A DNA stretch of 31,626 nucleotides from Moraxella bovis (GTDB taxonomy: Bacteria > Pseudomonadota > Gammaproteobacteria > Pseudomonadales > Moraxellaceae). The translations under genes and the position numbers were made by a program. Positions 15,483 to 22,957 of the stretch are shown in pieces. Location of the stretch: assembly GCF_002014975.1 (NCBI RefSeq), contig NZ_MUXV01000028.1, positions 1 through 31,626 of the forward strand. Direction: 5' to 3'. The notes below the pieces were generated by a model. The model saw only the letters and a program-made list of their open reading frames with translations. It was not told the origin of the DNA and did no database searches. The first letter of the stretch is position 1. Every line of letters begins with the position of its first letter.

Positions 15483-16301
15483 ATGAAAAAGCTCCTACTC
15501 TCCCTAAGCGTTGCGATTGCCACATTATCTACCCCTGCATGGGCGACCACGCTTAGCGGGCTTGATTTTAAAAGTGTCATGCGTGGGCTATATGCTGGCA
15601 AAATGACAAACTGCGTGGTGGACGATGAAGATTTAGAGAGTTATCCTCACGTCTGCCTAGATGAAGTGTCTGACCCTGATATGCCAGAGTTTAGCACGTT
15701 GGCACTCATGCACCCTGTCATCAGTTTTGACAATCAAAACGGACAAAAACGCTACCTACTTATGATTGAAAAAGTCGCCCTAAACGATGAAGGCATGCCT
15801 ACCTCTGGGCGTATAGGCAGTGCCAAGGCTGATTTGTACCTTTTTAAAAAGACCAATCAAGGCTATGAGCTTATCAACCGAAACGCCCAAGATGAAGAAA
15901 TGGCAGGCAGTTGAGGGCGAGTGCATTTGGATTTAAATGACATCAAGTCGTCCATACAGCCTTTTGGCAAGGGGATTATGGGGGCAATGTTTGAGAGTGG
16001 TTACTGCTCCACAGGTTCTTGCGAGACCTATTGGTACGCCCTGATGCTCCCCGAACATGGCGACATCAAGACAGTATTTGTGGCGGACGCAGGGTCAAAC
16101 AATGAAGGTATGTATGAAGAAACCCACCCGCTGTATTATAATTATGAAAGCACTTATAAAGTTATGCCGAGCGGTTCGTTGTATTATCCCATTCAAATTC
16201 ATTACACAGGCGAAAAGCCTGATGATGATTATGAGCGTATCCATAAGGTCAATGAAAAGCATACCGTTCGCTTTAACCCTGCCACGGGTCAATACGAATA
16301 A
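15483..16301 (+). pseudogene. Exported protein gene interrupted by an in-frame TGA
   Basis: A single frame of 273 codons is broken once by TGA at 15912–15914. Both sides are in the same frame: the first half ends NAQDEEMAGS and the second continues GRVHLDLNDIKSS. A one-base TGG to TGA change would explain it. Residues 1–21 are a Sec signal peptide ending AWA. The mature protein has four cysteines before the stop region or after it (NCVVDD, HVCLDE, YCSTGSC), so disulfides in the periplasm are likely. I do not recognise the family. The ribosome site is AAGGACATACC. No selenocysteine context is suggested. It could also be a sequencing error. Confidence 0.7.
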
Positions 16302-16432
16302 ATCGCTGTGCTAAACTTGCATTAAAGGGCGGGCTGTCAGATAAGCAAGACTTCATAACCTTTAGAAACACATTTTGCCTTGACGAATGGCGTGCTTTTT
16401 AGGATAATTTGACTATTTAAATAGGAATTATT

Positions 16433-17815
16433 ATGAACATCAAACCTGCCGTCCTTGTCCTAAGCCTTGCCCTTGCCCCTATCGCTCTGCCTGTTGCCTT
16501 GCCTGCGTATGGGGCGGTGGCGATGGATTTTTCGCCCCTAGTGGAACAGGTGTCTAGTGGCGTGGTGCGTGTGAGTATTACCAAAAAGGTCAGCGAAGAA
16601 GAGCTGGCATTGGCTCAGCAGGTGCAAGCCTTACAGCAGTTCTTTGGGGGGCGGGTCGCCGTGCCAAACCTGCCAACGGTAGAATACGGCTACGGCACGG
16701 GCTTTTTTATTACCCAAGATGGCTATATTCTTACCAATCATCACGTCGTCGAAGGGGCGGATAAAATCACCGTAACCCTGCATGACCGCACCGAGCTAGA
16801 CGCACGTCTTATCGGCTCGGACGAAGCGTCCGATGTGGCGGTGTTAAAGGTGGCGGGGCAAAACTTCCCTGCCCTAAGTGTTGCCAAAGGCGATACCCTA
16901 AAAGTGGGCGAGCCTGTGCTTGCCATCGGTTCGCCCTTTGGTTTTGACTACTCAGCGTCATCGGGCATTGTCTCTGCCAAGAGTCGCAACATGAGCCGTG
17001 AAGCGGTCGTGCCGTTCATTCAGACGGACGTAGCACTAAACCAAGGCAACTCGGGCGGGCCTTTATTTAACCAAAAAGGCGAAGTGGTTGGCATTAACTC
17101 GCTGATTTTTAGTCGCACTGGCGGACACATGGGGCTGTCTTTTTCTATTCCCATTGACACCGCCATGGACATCTATGAGCAGATTCGCACGACAGGGCGT
17201 GTCTCTCGGGTCTATCTGGGCGTGGTGTTGCAGGACATTGACCGCAATCTGGCGGAAGCTTATCGCCTTGACAGACCGCAAGGGGCCCTGATTACTCGCA
17301 CCAGTCCTGACTCCCCTGCCGATAAGGTGGGGCTAAAAGCAGGCGATGTGGTGCTTGATTTTAATGGGCAAAGTATCGGGCGAGCGTCTGATTTGTTAAA
17401 TCTCATCAACCGTGCCAAGGTGGGTGATAAATTTGAGCTGACCTACCTACGAGCAGGCAAACAGCACCGTGCCAGTGGGCAGTTTGCCGAGACGAGCGAT
17501 GTCTCTACCAGTCAAAACGCCAGTGATGGTGTCAGATTGGGCTTACGCCTAAAAGAGCTGTCAGGGCGTGAAGCTCGCATGATTCAGGAGTTTGGCGTGG
17601 CAGGTGGCGTGGTCATCAGCTCGGTGGATGTCACAGGACTGGCAGGGCAGGCGGGGCTCATGGCAGGGGACATCATCGTCAATCTCAATCATCTGCCAAC
17701 CGCAGGCATTGGCGAGTTTGAAAAGGCGTTAAAGAGCCTGCCAAAAAAAGGCGTGGTTACCATTGGTATCATTCGTGATGGCAACCCTGCGATTTTGGGG
17801 CTTAGGGTTGAATAG
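16433..17815 (+). CDS. Periplasmic serine protease/chaperone of the DegP/HtrA (MucD) family
   Basis: 460 residues. Signal peptide about 1–28 (ending PAYGA). The trypsin-like domain has the catalytic triad His104 (TNHHVV), Asp134 (ASDVAVLK) and Ser207 (QGNSGGPL). Two PDZ domains follow, about residues 260–350 (starting YLGVVLQDIDRNLA) and 370–455. It degrades or refolds misfolded envelope proteins. The loop at residues 55–80 (LAQQVQALQQFFGG) is shorter than the LA loop of E. coli DegP and closer to MucD/DegQ. Promoter and any CpxR or sigmaE site could not be assigned. It lies between decaying envelope-protein genes and is itself intact, with a terminator at 17824–17849. Confidence 0.95.
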   Translation: MNIKPAVLVLSLALAPIALPVALPAYGAVAMDFSPLVEQVSSGVVRVSITKKVSEEELALAQQVQALQQFFGGRVAVPNLPTVEYGYGTGFFITQDGYILTNHHVVEGADKITVTLHDRTELDARLIGSDEASDVAVLKVAGQNFPALSVAKGDTLKVGEPVLAIGSPFGFDYSASSGIVSAKSRNMSREAVVPFIQTDVALNQGNSGGPLFNQKGEVVGINSLIFSRTGGHMGLSFSIPIDTAMDIYEQIRTTGRVSRVYLGVVLQDIDRNLAEAYRLDRPQGALITRTSPDSPADKVGLKAGDVVLDFNGQSIGRASDLLNLINRAKVGDKFELTYLRAGKQHRASGQFAETSDVSTSQNASDGVRLGLRLKELSGREARMIQEFGVAGGVVISSVDVTGLAGQAGLMAGDIIVNLNHLPTAGIGEFEKALKSLPKKGVVTIGIIRDGNPAILGLRVE

Positions 17816-17823
17816 GGCTAAAT

Positions 17824-17849
17824 AAGGGTGTGTTTGTCGCACCCTTTTT
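17824..17849 (+). terminator. Terminator after the DegP-type gene
   Basis: AAGGGTGTG and CGCACCCTT form a 9-bp stem with one wobble pair, followed by five T. Confidence 0.75.
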
Positions 17850-17854
17850 GGTGG

Positions 17855-18299
17855 TTAAGATTTGCAGTATTTGGTGCGAAGTTTTTGATAAAGCTCATAA
17901 GGTGGAGACTCGCCAGCCAAAGGTTCAAAATCGCCCATTTGCCACGCTTTAAAGTCTTTTGAATGGACGGTGGTTTTTTCAAGTTGGCTGTCATCGCCAA
18001 ACTCGCCCCAACCATACAAATCTAGTTGCACACTAGCTTTTGGGTTGCCACAGTCAAATGTGATAAAGCCTTTATTGACGTATTTTTCCCACGTCTCAAT
18101 GTATACGGTGCGTTTTTTGCCCTGTCTTTTTTCTAATTTGGCAAACCAACGGGTGCTATATGGCTCATCAAGCTCTTGGTTGTAAATAAACACAACTTTG
18201 GTGTTGGGTCTGTATTTGACTGTCTTCGGTTTGGGCGTTGGCAATACTGGGCAAAAGCAGGGCAAACGATGTGGCAAGTAACAAGGCTTTTGTTTTCAT
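17855..18299 (-). pseudogene. Frameshifted gene for a small exported protein
   Basis: On the minus strand an ATG at 18299, preceded by AAGGACATTT, opens a clear signal peptide (MKTKALLLATSFALLL, ending IANA), then runs out of frame after about 40 codons. The frame shifted by one base carries the rest (KVVFIYNQELDEPYSTRW to the stop at 17855), about 130 residues with good coding character, including GFITFDCGNPKASV and a C-terminal Cys. The two frames meet around 18215–18250. I conclude a one-base frameshift, either real or a sequencing error. It converges on the DegP-type gene. Family not recognised. Confidence 0.65.
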
Positions 18300-18420
18300 A
18301 AATGTCCTTAACATGAAATGATTCAAAATAACAACATCCACAGGGTTGTGTTTTATTATAAACTGACAAAAATAATTAAATCAATCATTATCCATCAGTG
18401 TCATGCCCATTGCTTTTTAT

Positions 18421-18461
18421 TTATTTTTTTATTGATTTTTTAAAAATCAATAAAAAAATAA
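18421..18461. repeat. 41-bp perfect AT palindrome
   Basis: TTATTTTTTTATTGATTTTT, one central T, then its exact reverse complement, giving arms of 20 bp. It lies between the frameshifted exported gene and the dapA-start duplication. It could extrude as a cruciform or act as a terminator on either strand. Confidence 0.8.
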
Positions 18462-18498
18462 TTTATCCAAGATGGTTCAAAGATCACGGTGAAAGTGC

Positions 18499-18586
18499 TA
18501 AACTAAGCCATTTGATACAAAATGACAAATTAGATGTTTTATGGCAACTTATGATGAGATGAAGGCAAGACTACAAGGCTCGATGA
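18499..18586 (+). repeat. Direct repeat of the dapA promoter and start, copy 1
   Basis: 88 bp that match 19564–19651 at 85 positions. It includes the upstream sequence of dapA and its first 15 codons. The two copies are 1065 bp apart and bracket the disrupted lipoprotein gene. Confidence 0.85.
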
Positions 18587-18624
18587 TGGTAGGTATATCC
18601 ATTCTGTTTTTTATCAAAACCTAG
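18541..18624 (+). pseudogene. Truncated dapA start (27 codons)
   Basis: Begins with the same first residues as DapA (MATYDEMKARLQGSM), then diverges into MVGISILFFIKT and stops. It is a by-product of the 88-bp duplication. It may be transcribed if the duplicated promoter works, and its end overlaps the 3' end of the minus-strand lipoprotein gene by 4 bp. Confidence 0.7.
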
Positions 18625-19148
18625 CAAATGCTTTTTATAGAGCTTGCTTTATCATACTTTTCCATATGGCCAAAACCACGATATTCATTGTGGTATTTGT
18701 GCAAAACATCACCTGTAATACATAGTGTTTCACTGATGAAAAATTTATCATCTTTTAGTCTTTTTGTTTGGATTTTATCATTTAATAATTTTTTAGAGTC
18801 AATTAAATAATATTTTTCGTTTTGATGAATAAACTCTATTTCTTCAAAAGAAACTACCAGTTTTCCTGACATTTTTTGAGCATCATCAAGAGCATGGTTT
18901 TTCTGATTGTTGTAACTTTTCTTATTAAAATCTGTCGGCGACTGAGAGCAGCCAACCATAGAAAATAAGAATATAAAAACAGTTAAAATTTTGGTAGTAG
19001 TCTAAAAAGTATGCCAAACTAGGTTTTCCGTTCGCCCTGAGCCTGCCTACGGGTAGAAAAACCGTTAGGTTTCCCAAGCTCGCCACGAACTGTTTTCTTT
19101 GTAGCATACTTTTTGAACCAGAGCCAAAATTTTCAAGATTTTCTCCAT
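18621..19148 (-). pseudogene. Lipoprotein gene disrupted by a family A element
   Basis: On the minus strand the ATG at 19148 reads MEKILKIL. The element at 18993–19125 then interrupts, and beyond it the same frame resumes with LTVFIFLFSMVGCSQSPTD, a classic lipobox ending at Cys. Removing the element and one copy of the 8-bp duplication AAAATTTT joins the two parts exactly in frame, giving a lipoprotein of about 130 residues. The mature part is polar (KLVVSFEEIEFIHQNEKYYLID, then KDDKFFISETLCITGDVLHKY). As it stands translation from 19148 stops inside the element. Restart at the internal Met (18959) would give a product without its signal peptide. Family unknown. Confidence 0.8.
18993..19125. 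mobile_element. Miniature inverted-repeat element, family A copy 2
   Basis: 133 bp, flanked by perfect 8-bp direct repeats AAAATTTT (18985–18992 and 19126–19133). It is inserted in the signal-peptide coding part of a lipoprotein gene. The near-perfect target duplication and the restorable reading frame show that family A moves by cut- or copy-type transposition. Confidence 0.85.
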
Positions 19149-19151
19149 GTA

Positions 19152-19203
19152 CAGCCAGCAAAATTGAATTTTGCTACGGAAACCGTCGTACTTTTTCATT
19201 TTG
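19152..19203. mobile_element. Short (deleted) family B miniature element
   Basis: Starts CAGCCAGCAAAATTGAATTT and ends CATTTTGTAGAGTG, nearly identical to both ends of the longer element at 26280–26404, but the middle is missing. TA flanks both sides, as expected of Tc1/mariner-like (IS630-type) insertion. It lies just upstream of the disrupted lipoprotein gene's start. Confidence 0.7.
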
Positions 19204-19323
19204 TAGAGTGTATAAAGTCATTAATAGGTACGCCCAACCAACTTGATATTTACCACGCCCCTACGTCCACACATCATTGTGTTTGTAGTAATTTTAAAGT
19301 TTCTTGAGTGTAGCTTAATCAAC

Positions 19324-19390
19324 ATTCTTGATAAACGCATTTTATCAAGAATTACAAATTAAGTGAACAGTTATTCTTTTAATTTGTAAT
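19324..19390. repeat. Two adjacent perfect stem-loops
   Basis: ATTCTTGATAAA (19324–19335) pairs with TTTATCAAGAAT (19341–19352). Directly after it ATTACAAATTAA (19351–19362) pairs with TTAATTTGTAAT (19379–19390). The rest of 19204–19563 is AT-rich and holds no gene I would support. Confidence 0.65.
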
Positions 19391-19563
19391 TTTCATTATA
19401 TCATAATAACTTTAAAAAAGAACAATGCCATCCATTGCTAAAAGTAACCCATTCATCACAAATTTATTGATTTATTATTTTAATTTATATTTAAAAAATA
19501 CTTTAAAATTCCAATAAATACAATAATTTTAATTTAAGCATTTTAAAACACCCAGTAAAATGT

Positions 19564-19651
19564 TAAACTAAGCCATTTGATGCAAAATGACAAATCAGGT
19601 GTTTTATGGCAACTTATGATGAGATGAAGGCAAGACTACAAGGCTCGATGA
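19564..19651 (+). repeat. Direct repeat of the dapA promoter and start, copy 2 (native)
   Basis: The partner of 18499–18586. This copy runs into the intact dapA gene. Confidence 0.85.
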
Positions 19652-20508
19652 CGGCACTGATCACGCCCATGACGGCAGACGGTACGGTGGATTATGATGC
19701 ATTGACTCGCCTGATTGAGTGGCAGATTGAGTCTGGCACGCACGCTTTGGTGGCGGTGGGGACGACTGGCGAATCAGCCACCCTATCAATGAAAGAGCAT
19801 GGCGATGTCATTGAATTTTTTGTCAAACAAGTGGCAGGTCGCATTCCTGTGATTGCAGGAACAGGGGCGAACAACACCGCCGAAGCCATCGAGCTTACCG
19901 CCCACGCTAAGGCAGTGGGGGCGGATTTTGCCTTGCTTGTCGTGCCATATTACAATAAGCCCACCCAAGAGGGCATGTATCAGCATTATAAGACCATTGC
20001 CGAGGCGGTGGACATTCCCCAAATTCTCTATAACGTCCCAGGGCGGACGGTCGTAGATATGGCGGAGGATACCGTAGCACGCCTTGCCGATATTCCCAAT
20101 ATTGTCGCCATCAAAGATGCCACGGGCGATTTGGAGCGTGGTAAGTTGCTCATCGAGCGTGTGGGCGAGCGTCTTGTGGTCTTATCAGGCGATGACCCAA
20201 CCGCCATTGAGCTTGTCAAATTGGGGGCAAAGGGCAACATTTCTGTTACGTCCAACATCGCTCCAAAAGCCATGAGCGAGATTTTTAGCTTAGCTTTGGC
20301 AGGTAAGTTTGATGAAGCAAGTACCATCAACCAAGGCATTGAGCATTTGCACAAAGAGCTGTTTTGTGAATCTAGCCCCCAACCTGCCAAATATGCCCTG
20401 CACAAGATGGGCATGATTGACACGGGCATTCGCTTGCCTTTGGTGTGGCTGTCAGCAGACAATCAACCCATCATTGACCAGGCACTACAAAAAGCCAAAT
20501 TGATTTAA
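19606..20508 (+). CDS. dapA: 4-hydroxy-tetrahydrodipicolinate synthase
   Basis: First committed enzyme of the diaminopimelate/lysine branch; condenses pyruvate with aspartate semialdehyde. 300 residues in a TIM-barrel fold. Schiff-base Lys170 in VAIKDATGD, Tyr142 and Arg147 in LYNVPGRT, and the GTTGES motif at residues 52–57. VVPYYNKPTQEG is also characteristic. The N-terminus (MATYDEMKARLQGSM) is about a dozen residues longer than in E. coli; initiation at Met15 is possible but lacks a good ribosome site. It heads a dapA–lipoprotein–purC cluster, the order known for dapA–bamC–purC in E. coli. Confidence 0.96.
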   Translation: MATYDEMKARLQGSMTALITPMTADGTVDYDALTRLIEWQIESGTHALVAVGTTGESATLSMKEHGDVIEFFVKQVAGRIPVIAGTGANNTAEAIELTAHAKAVGADFALLVVPYYNKPTQEGMYQHYKTIAEAVDIPQILYNVPGRTVVDMAEDTVARLADIPNIVAIKDATGDLERGKLLIERVGERLVVLSGDDPTAIELVKLGAKGNISVTSNIAPKAMSEIFSLALAGKFDEASTINQGIEHLHKELFCESSPQPAKYALHKMGMIDTGIRLPLVWLSADNQPIIDQALQKAKLI

Positions 20509-20531
20509 CAGTAAGAATAAGTGAGAATAAC

Positions 20532-20816
20532 ATGACAGTGCTAAAAACAACGCTAAAATTAACCGCCCTTGCCATGATGAGTTTGGTGCTACTGACGGGC
20601 TGTCAAAGCATCAAAGGTGTGCTGGGCAAGCGTGATAACGGCAGTCTGGACTATGTCCACGCCACCAAGCTAGACCCCATCCGCCTGCCCGCCAACCAAG
20701 CGTCCGCCCCATTTATCCCCCTATATGATGTGCCAGAGGTGGCAGGCGAGATTGCTCCATCGACCAACGAGTCGGGCAAGCAGTACGAGCTACCTAGACC
20801 ACCACAGGTGAGATGA
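20532..20816 (+). CDS. Short BamC (NlpB)-like lipoprotein
   Basis: 94 residues. Lipoprotein signal peptide with lipobox LLTGC and lipidated Cys24. The mature sequence is only 71 residues, and its SLDYVHATKLDPIRLPANQA stretch resembles the unstructured N-terminal 'lasso' of BamC, which contacts BamD in the outer-membrane assembly complex. The two globular domains of BamC are absent. Position between dapA and purC matches bamC in E. coli. I infer a minimal BamC. The start ATG is 24 nt after dapA's stop and has a weak AGAATAAG ribosome site. Sequence similarity is limited, so the call rests partly on context. Confidence 0.65.
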   Translation: MTVLKTTLKLTALAMMSLVLLTGCQSIKGVLGKRDNGSLDYVHATKLDPIRLPANQASAPFIPLYDVPEVAGEIAPSTNESGKQYELPRPPQVR

Positions 20817-20910
20817 TGGTTTGGCACGAGCGTTGTTGTTCGTGTCTTTTTGTTTTATAAATCTTATCATGTAAATTTATTGTGTAAACCGCCACAAAAC
20901 GGAGAGACCC

Positions 20911-21624
20911 ATGCAAAAGCAAGCCCTAATTTATACTGGCAAAGCCAAATCTGTCTATGAAACGGACAATCCTGATTATCTGATTTTGCATTTTCGTAAC
21001 GATGCATCCGCCTTTAATGGCGAGAAAATCGCTCAGCTTGACCGCAAAGGCAGAGTGAACAACCGCTTTAATAGCTTTATCATGAGCAAACTGGCAGACG
21101 CTGGCATCGAGACGCATTTTGAGCGTGAACTGTCAGATGATGAAGTACTGGTCAAACGCCTAAAAATGATACCCGTAGAATGCGTGGTGCGTAACTATGC
21201 AGCTGGCGGTATTGCCAAGCGTTTGGGGCTTGCTGAGGGCTTGCCACTTATGCCACCGACCTTTGAGCTGTTTTATAAAGATGACAAATTGGGCGACCCC
21301 ATGCTCGCCCCAAGCACCGCCATTGCCTTAGGTTATGCCACCGCAGACGAGTTGGAGCAGATGAGTGTGCTGACTCACAAGGTCAATGACGTGCTAAGTC
21401 AGATTTTTGATGAAGCGGGTCTTATGCTGGTGGATTTTAAATTAGAATTTGGACTGTTTCATGGGCGTGTGGTGTTAGGCGATGAGTTCTCGCCAGATGG
21501 CTGTCGCTTGTGGGATAAAGAAACCAAGAAAAAACTCGACAAAGACCGTTTCCGTCAAGGCTTGGGCGATGTCGTTGAAGGTTATGAAGAAGTGGCAAGA
21601 CGTATTGGTGTACCGCTTGATTGA
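20911..21624 (+). CDS. purC: Phosphoribosylaminoimidazole-succinocarboxamide synthase
   Basis: Purine synthesis, step 8: joins CAIR and aspartate using ATP. 237 residues, the compact bacterial size. Typical segments are [11 protein letters not shown] at the start, [35 protein letters not shown] and [13 protein letters not shown]. Ribosome site AACGGAGAGACCC. Cytoplasmic. 94 bp separate it from the lipoprotein gene. A terminator lies at 21635–21660. Confidence 0.97.
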   Translation: MQKQALIYTGKAKSVYETDNPDYLILHFRNDASAFNGEKIAQLDRKGRVNNRFNSFIMSKLADAGIETHFERELSDDEVLVKRLKMIPVECVVRNYAAGGIAKRLGLAEGLPLMPPTFELFYKDDKLGDPMLAPSTAIALGYATADELEQMSVLTHKVNDVLSQIFDEAGLMLVDFKLEFGLFHGRVVLGDEFSPDGCRLWDKETKKKLDKDRFRQGLGDVVEGYEEVARRIGVPLD

Positions 21625-21634
21625 TGGGTGTGAG

Positions 21635-21660
21635 CAAGGGCGGTTATCGCCCTTGTTTTT
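21635..21660 (+). terminator. Terminator after purC
   Basis: A perfect 8-bp stem, CAAGGGCG and CGCCCTTG with a GTTAT loop, then five T. Confidence 0.85.
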
Positions 21661-21662
21661 TA

Positions 21663-21993
21663 TGATATTTACCCCAATTTGCACCAATACTAAATTTTAA
21701 AGAAATTCATTTGTGGGGGCGTGCTTTCTACGTCCCTTTAATATTGATGTTTATGGGTGTGTCCAGCATGCCCAAAGCCTGTGATGACATTGAGCTTGTT
21801 AGGTATGATTGGGTGGATTTGGCTTTTATGCGCTTTATTTCTTGTATTCAAAACGTGGCATGAGTCCATCATGCCCCTACACGCCTACTCAAAATACCAC
21901 CATCCAAATCCTGCCCAATCTACCCCAATCTACCCCAACGATTGACGATGCAGTACACATCTGTTAATATCCATGTTATTTGTAAGGAAAAAC
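21663..21993 (+). promoter_or_regulatory. Intergenic region and likely promoter of cas1–cas2-3
   Basis: About 330 bp without a convincing gene; a 62-codon frame at 21757–21945 lacks a ribosome site and coding character. At the 3' end, TTGACG at 21942–21947 and TTAATA at 21964–21969 (16-bp spacing) form a plausible sigma70 promoter. A tandem pair of CCAATCTACCC lies at about 21916–21937. Confidence 0.5.
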
Positions 21994-22944
21994 ATGGACA
22001 CCCTACGCCCCACCGACCTAAAAACCATTTTGCATTCCAAACGTGCCAATCTGTACTATTTAGAGCATTGCCGAGTCATGCAAAAAGACGGGCGAGTGCT
22101 GTATCTCACCGAAAGCAAAAAAGAAAATCTCTACTACAATATCCCCATTGCCAACACCACCGTGATACTGCTTGGCACAGGCACGTCCATTACCCAGTCT
22201 GCGGTAAGGCTACTGGCAAGTGCAGGTGTGCTGATCGGCTTTTGTGGGGGCGGTGGCACGCCTTTGTTTATGGGAAGCGAGATTGAGTGGCTGACCCCAC
22301 AATCAGAATACCGCCCCACCGAATACATTCAAGGCTGGCTGTCGTGGTGGTGGGACGATGACAAACGTCTGGCTATGGCAAAACGCTTGCAAATGGCTCG
22401 GCTTGATTTTATGAATGACGTGTGGGGGCGTGATAAGGAGTTGCGTGGGGCAGGCTTTGATAGTAAATCTGATGAAATCATCAGCTTACAAAATCATTAC
22501 CGCACCCAAATTTTAGGGCAAAATAGTGTATCAGACTTGCTTACCCTAGAGGGGCGTATGACCAAAGAGTTGTATAAATTTGCCGTCAAACACACAGGCT
22601 ATAAGGGATTTAGCCGTGATTATGACGGCGTGGACAAAGCCAATCAGTTTTTAAATCACGGCAACTATTTGGCATACGGCTTGGGAGCGACCACCGCTTG
22701 GGTGCTCGGCATTGCCCACGGATTTGCCGTCATGCATGGCAAAACTCGGCGTGGGGCGTTGGTGTTTGATATTGCTGATATTGTCAAAGATACAATCATC
22801 TTACCGCTTGCCTTTATGTGTGCGTCTGATAATGCTCGTGAGCAGGAATTTCGTGAACTGTGCTTGTCTTATTTTACCGATTATCACGCCCTTGATGTGA
22901 TGTTTGAAACGGTAAAGGGGCTTGCTCTAAACAAGGAATTTTAA
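21994..22944 (+). CDS. cas1: CRISPR-associated Cas1, type I-F
   Basis: Integrase that inserts new spacers as a complex with Cas2-3. 316 residues from the ATG at 21994, which has AAGGAAAA directly upstream; an in-frame ATG at 21973 would place the ribosome site inside the gene. Metal ligands Glu186 (LTLEGRMT), His248 (MHGKTRRG), Asp259 and Asp262 (VFDIADIVKD) have the spacing seen in Pseudomonas I-F Cas1 (His, +11, +3). The N-terminal beta domain is about residues 1–100. It is followed after 13 nt by cas2-3, so the two share an operon. Confidence 0.97.
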   Translation: MDTLRPTDLKTILHSKRANLYYLEHCRVMQKDGRVLYLTESKKENLYYNIPIANTTVILLGTGTSITQSAVRLLASAGVLIGFCGGGGTPLFMGSEIEWLTPQSEYRPTEYIQGWLSWWWDDDKRLAMAKRLQMARLDFMNDVWGRDKELRGAGFDSKSDEIISLQNHYRTQILGQNSVSDLLTLEGRMTKELYKFAVKHTGYKGFSRDYDGVDKANQFLNHGNYLAYGLGATTAWVLGIAHGFAVMHGKTRRGALVFDIADIVKDTIILPLAFMCASDNAREQEFRELCLSYFTDYHALDVMFETVKGLALNKEF

Positions 22945-22957
22945 ATAAGGATTTTGC

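Noticed and set aside
15912..15914. Selenocysteine at the TGA of the exported protein
   Set aside because: No selenocysteine insertion hairpin was recognised after the codon, the family is not a known selenoprotein, and a TGG to TGA change explains it.
21757..21945. Possible 62-residue membrane protein upstream of cas1
   Set aside because: No ribosome site, no recognisable family, and it lies in the region that should hold the cas1 promoter.
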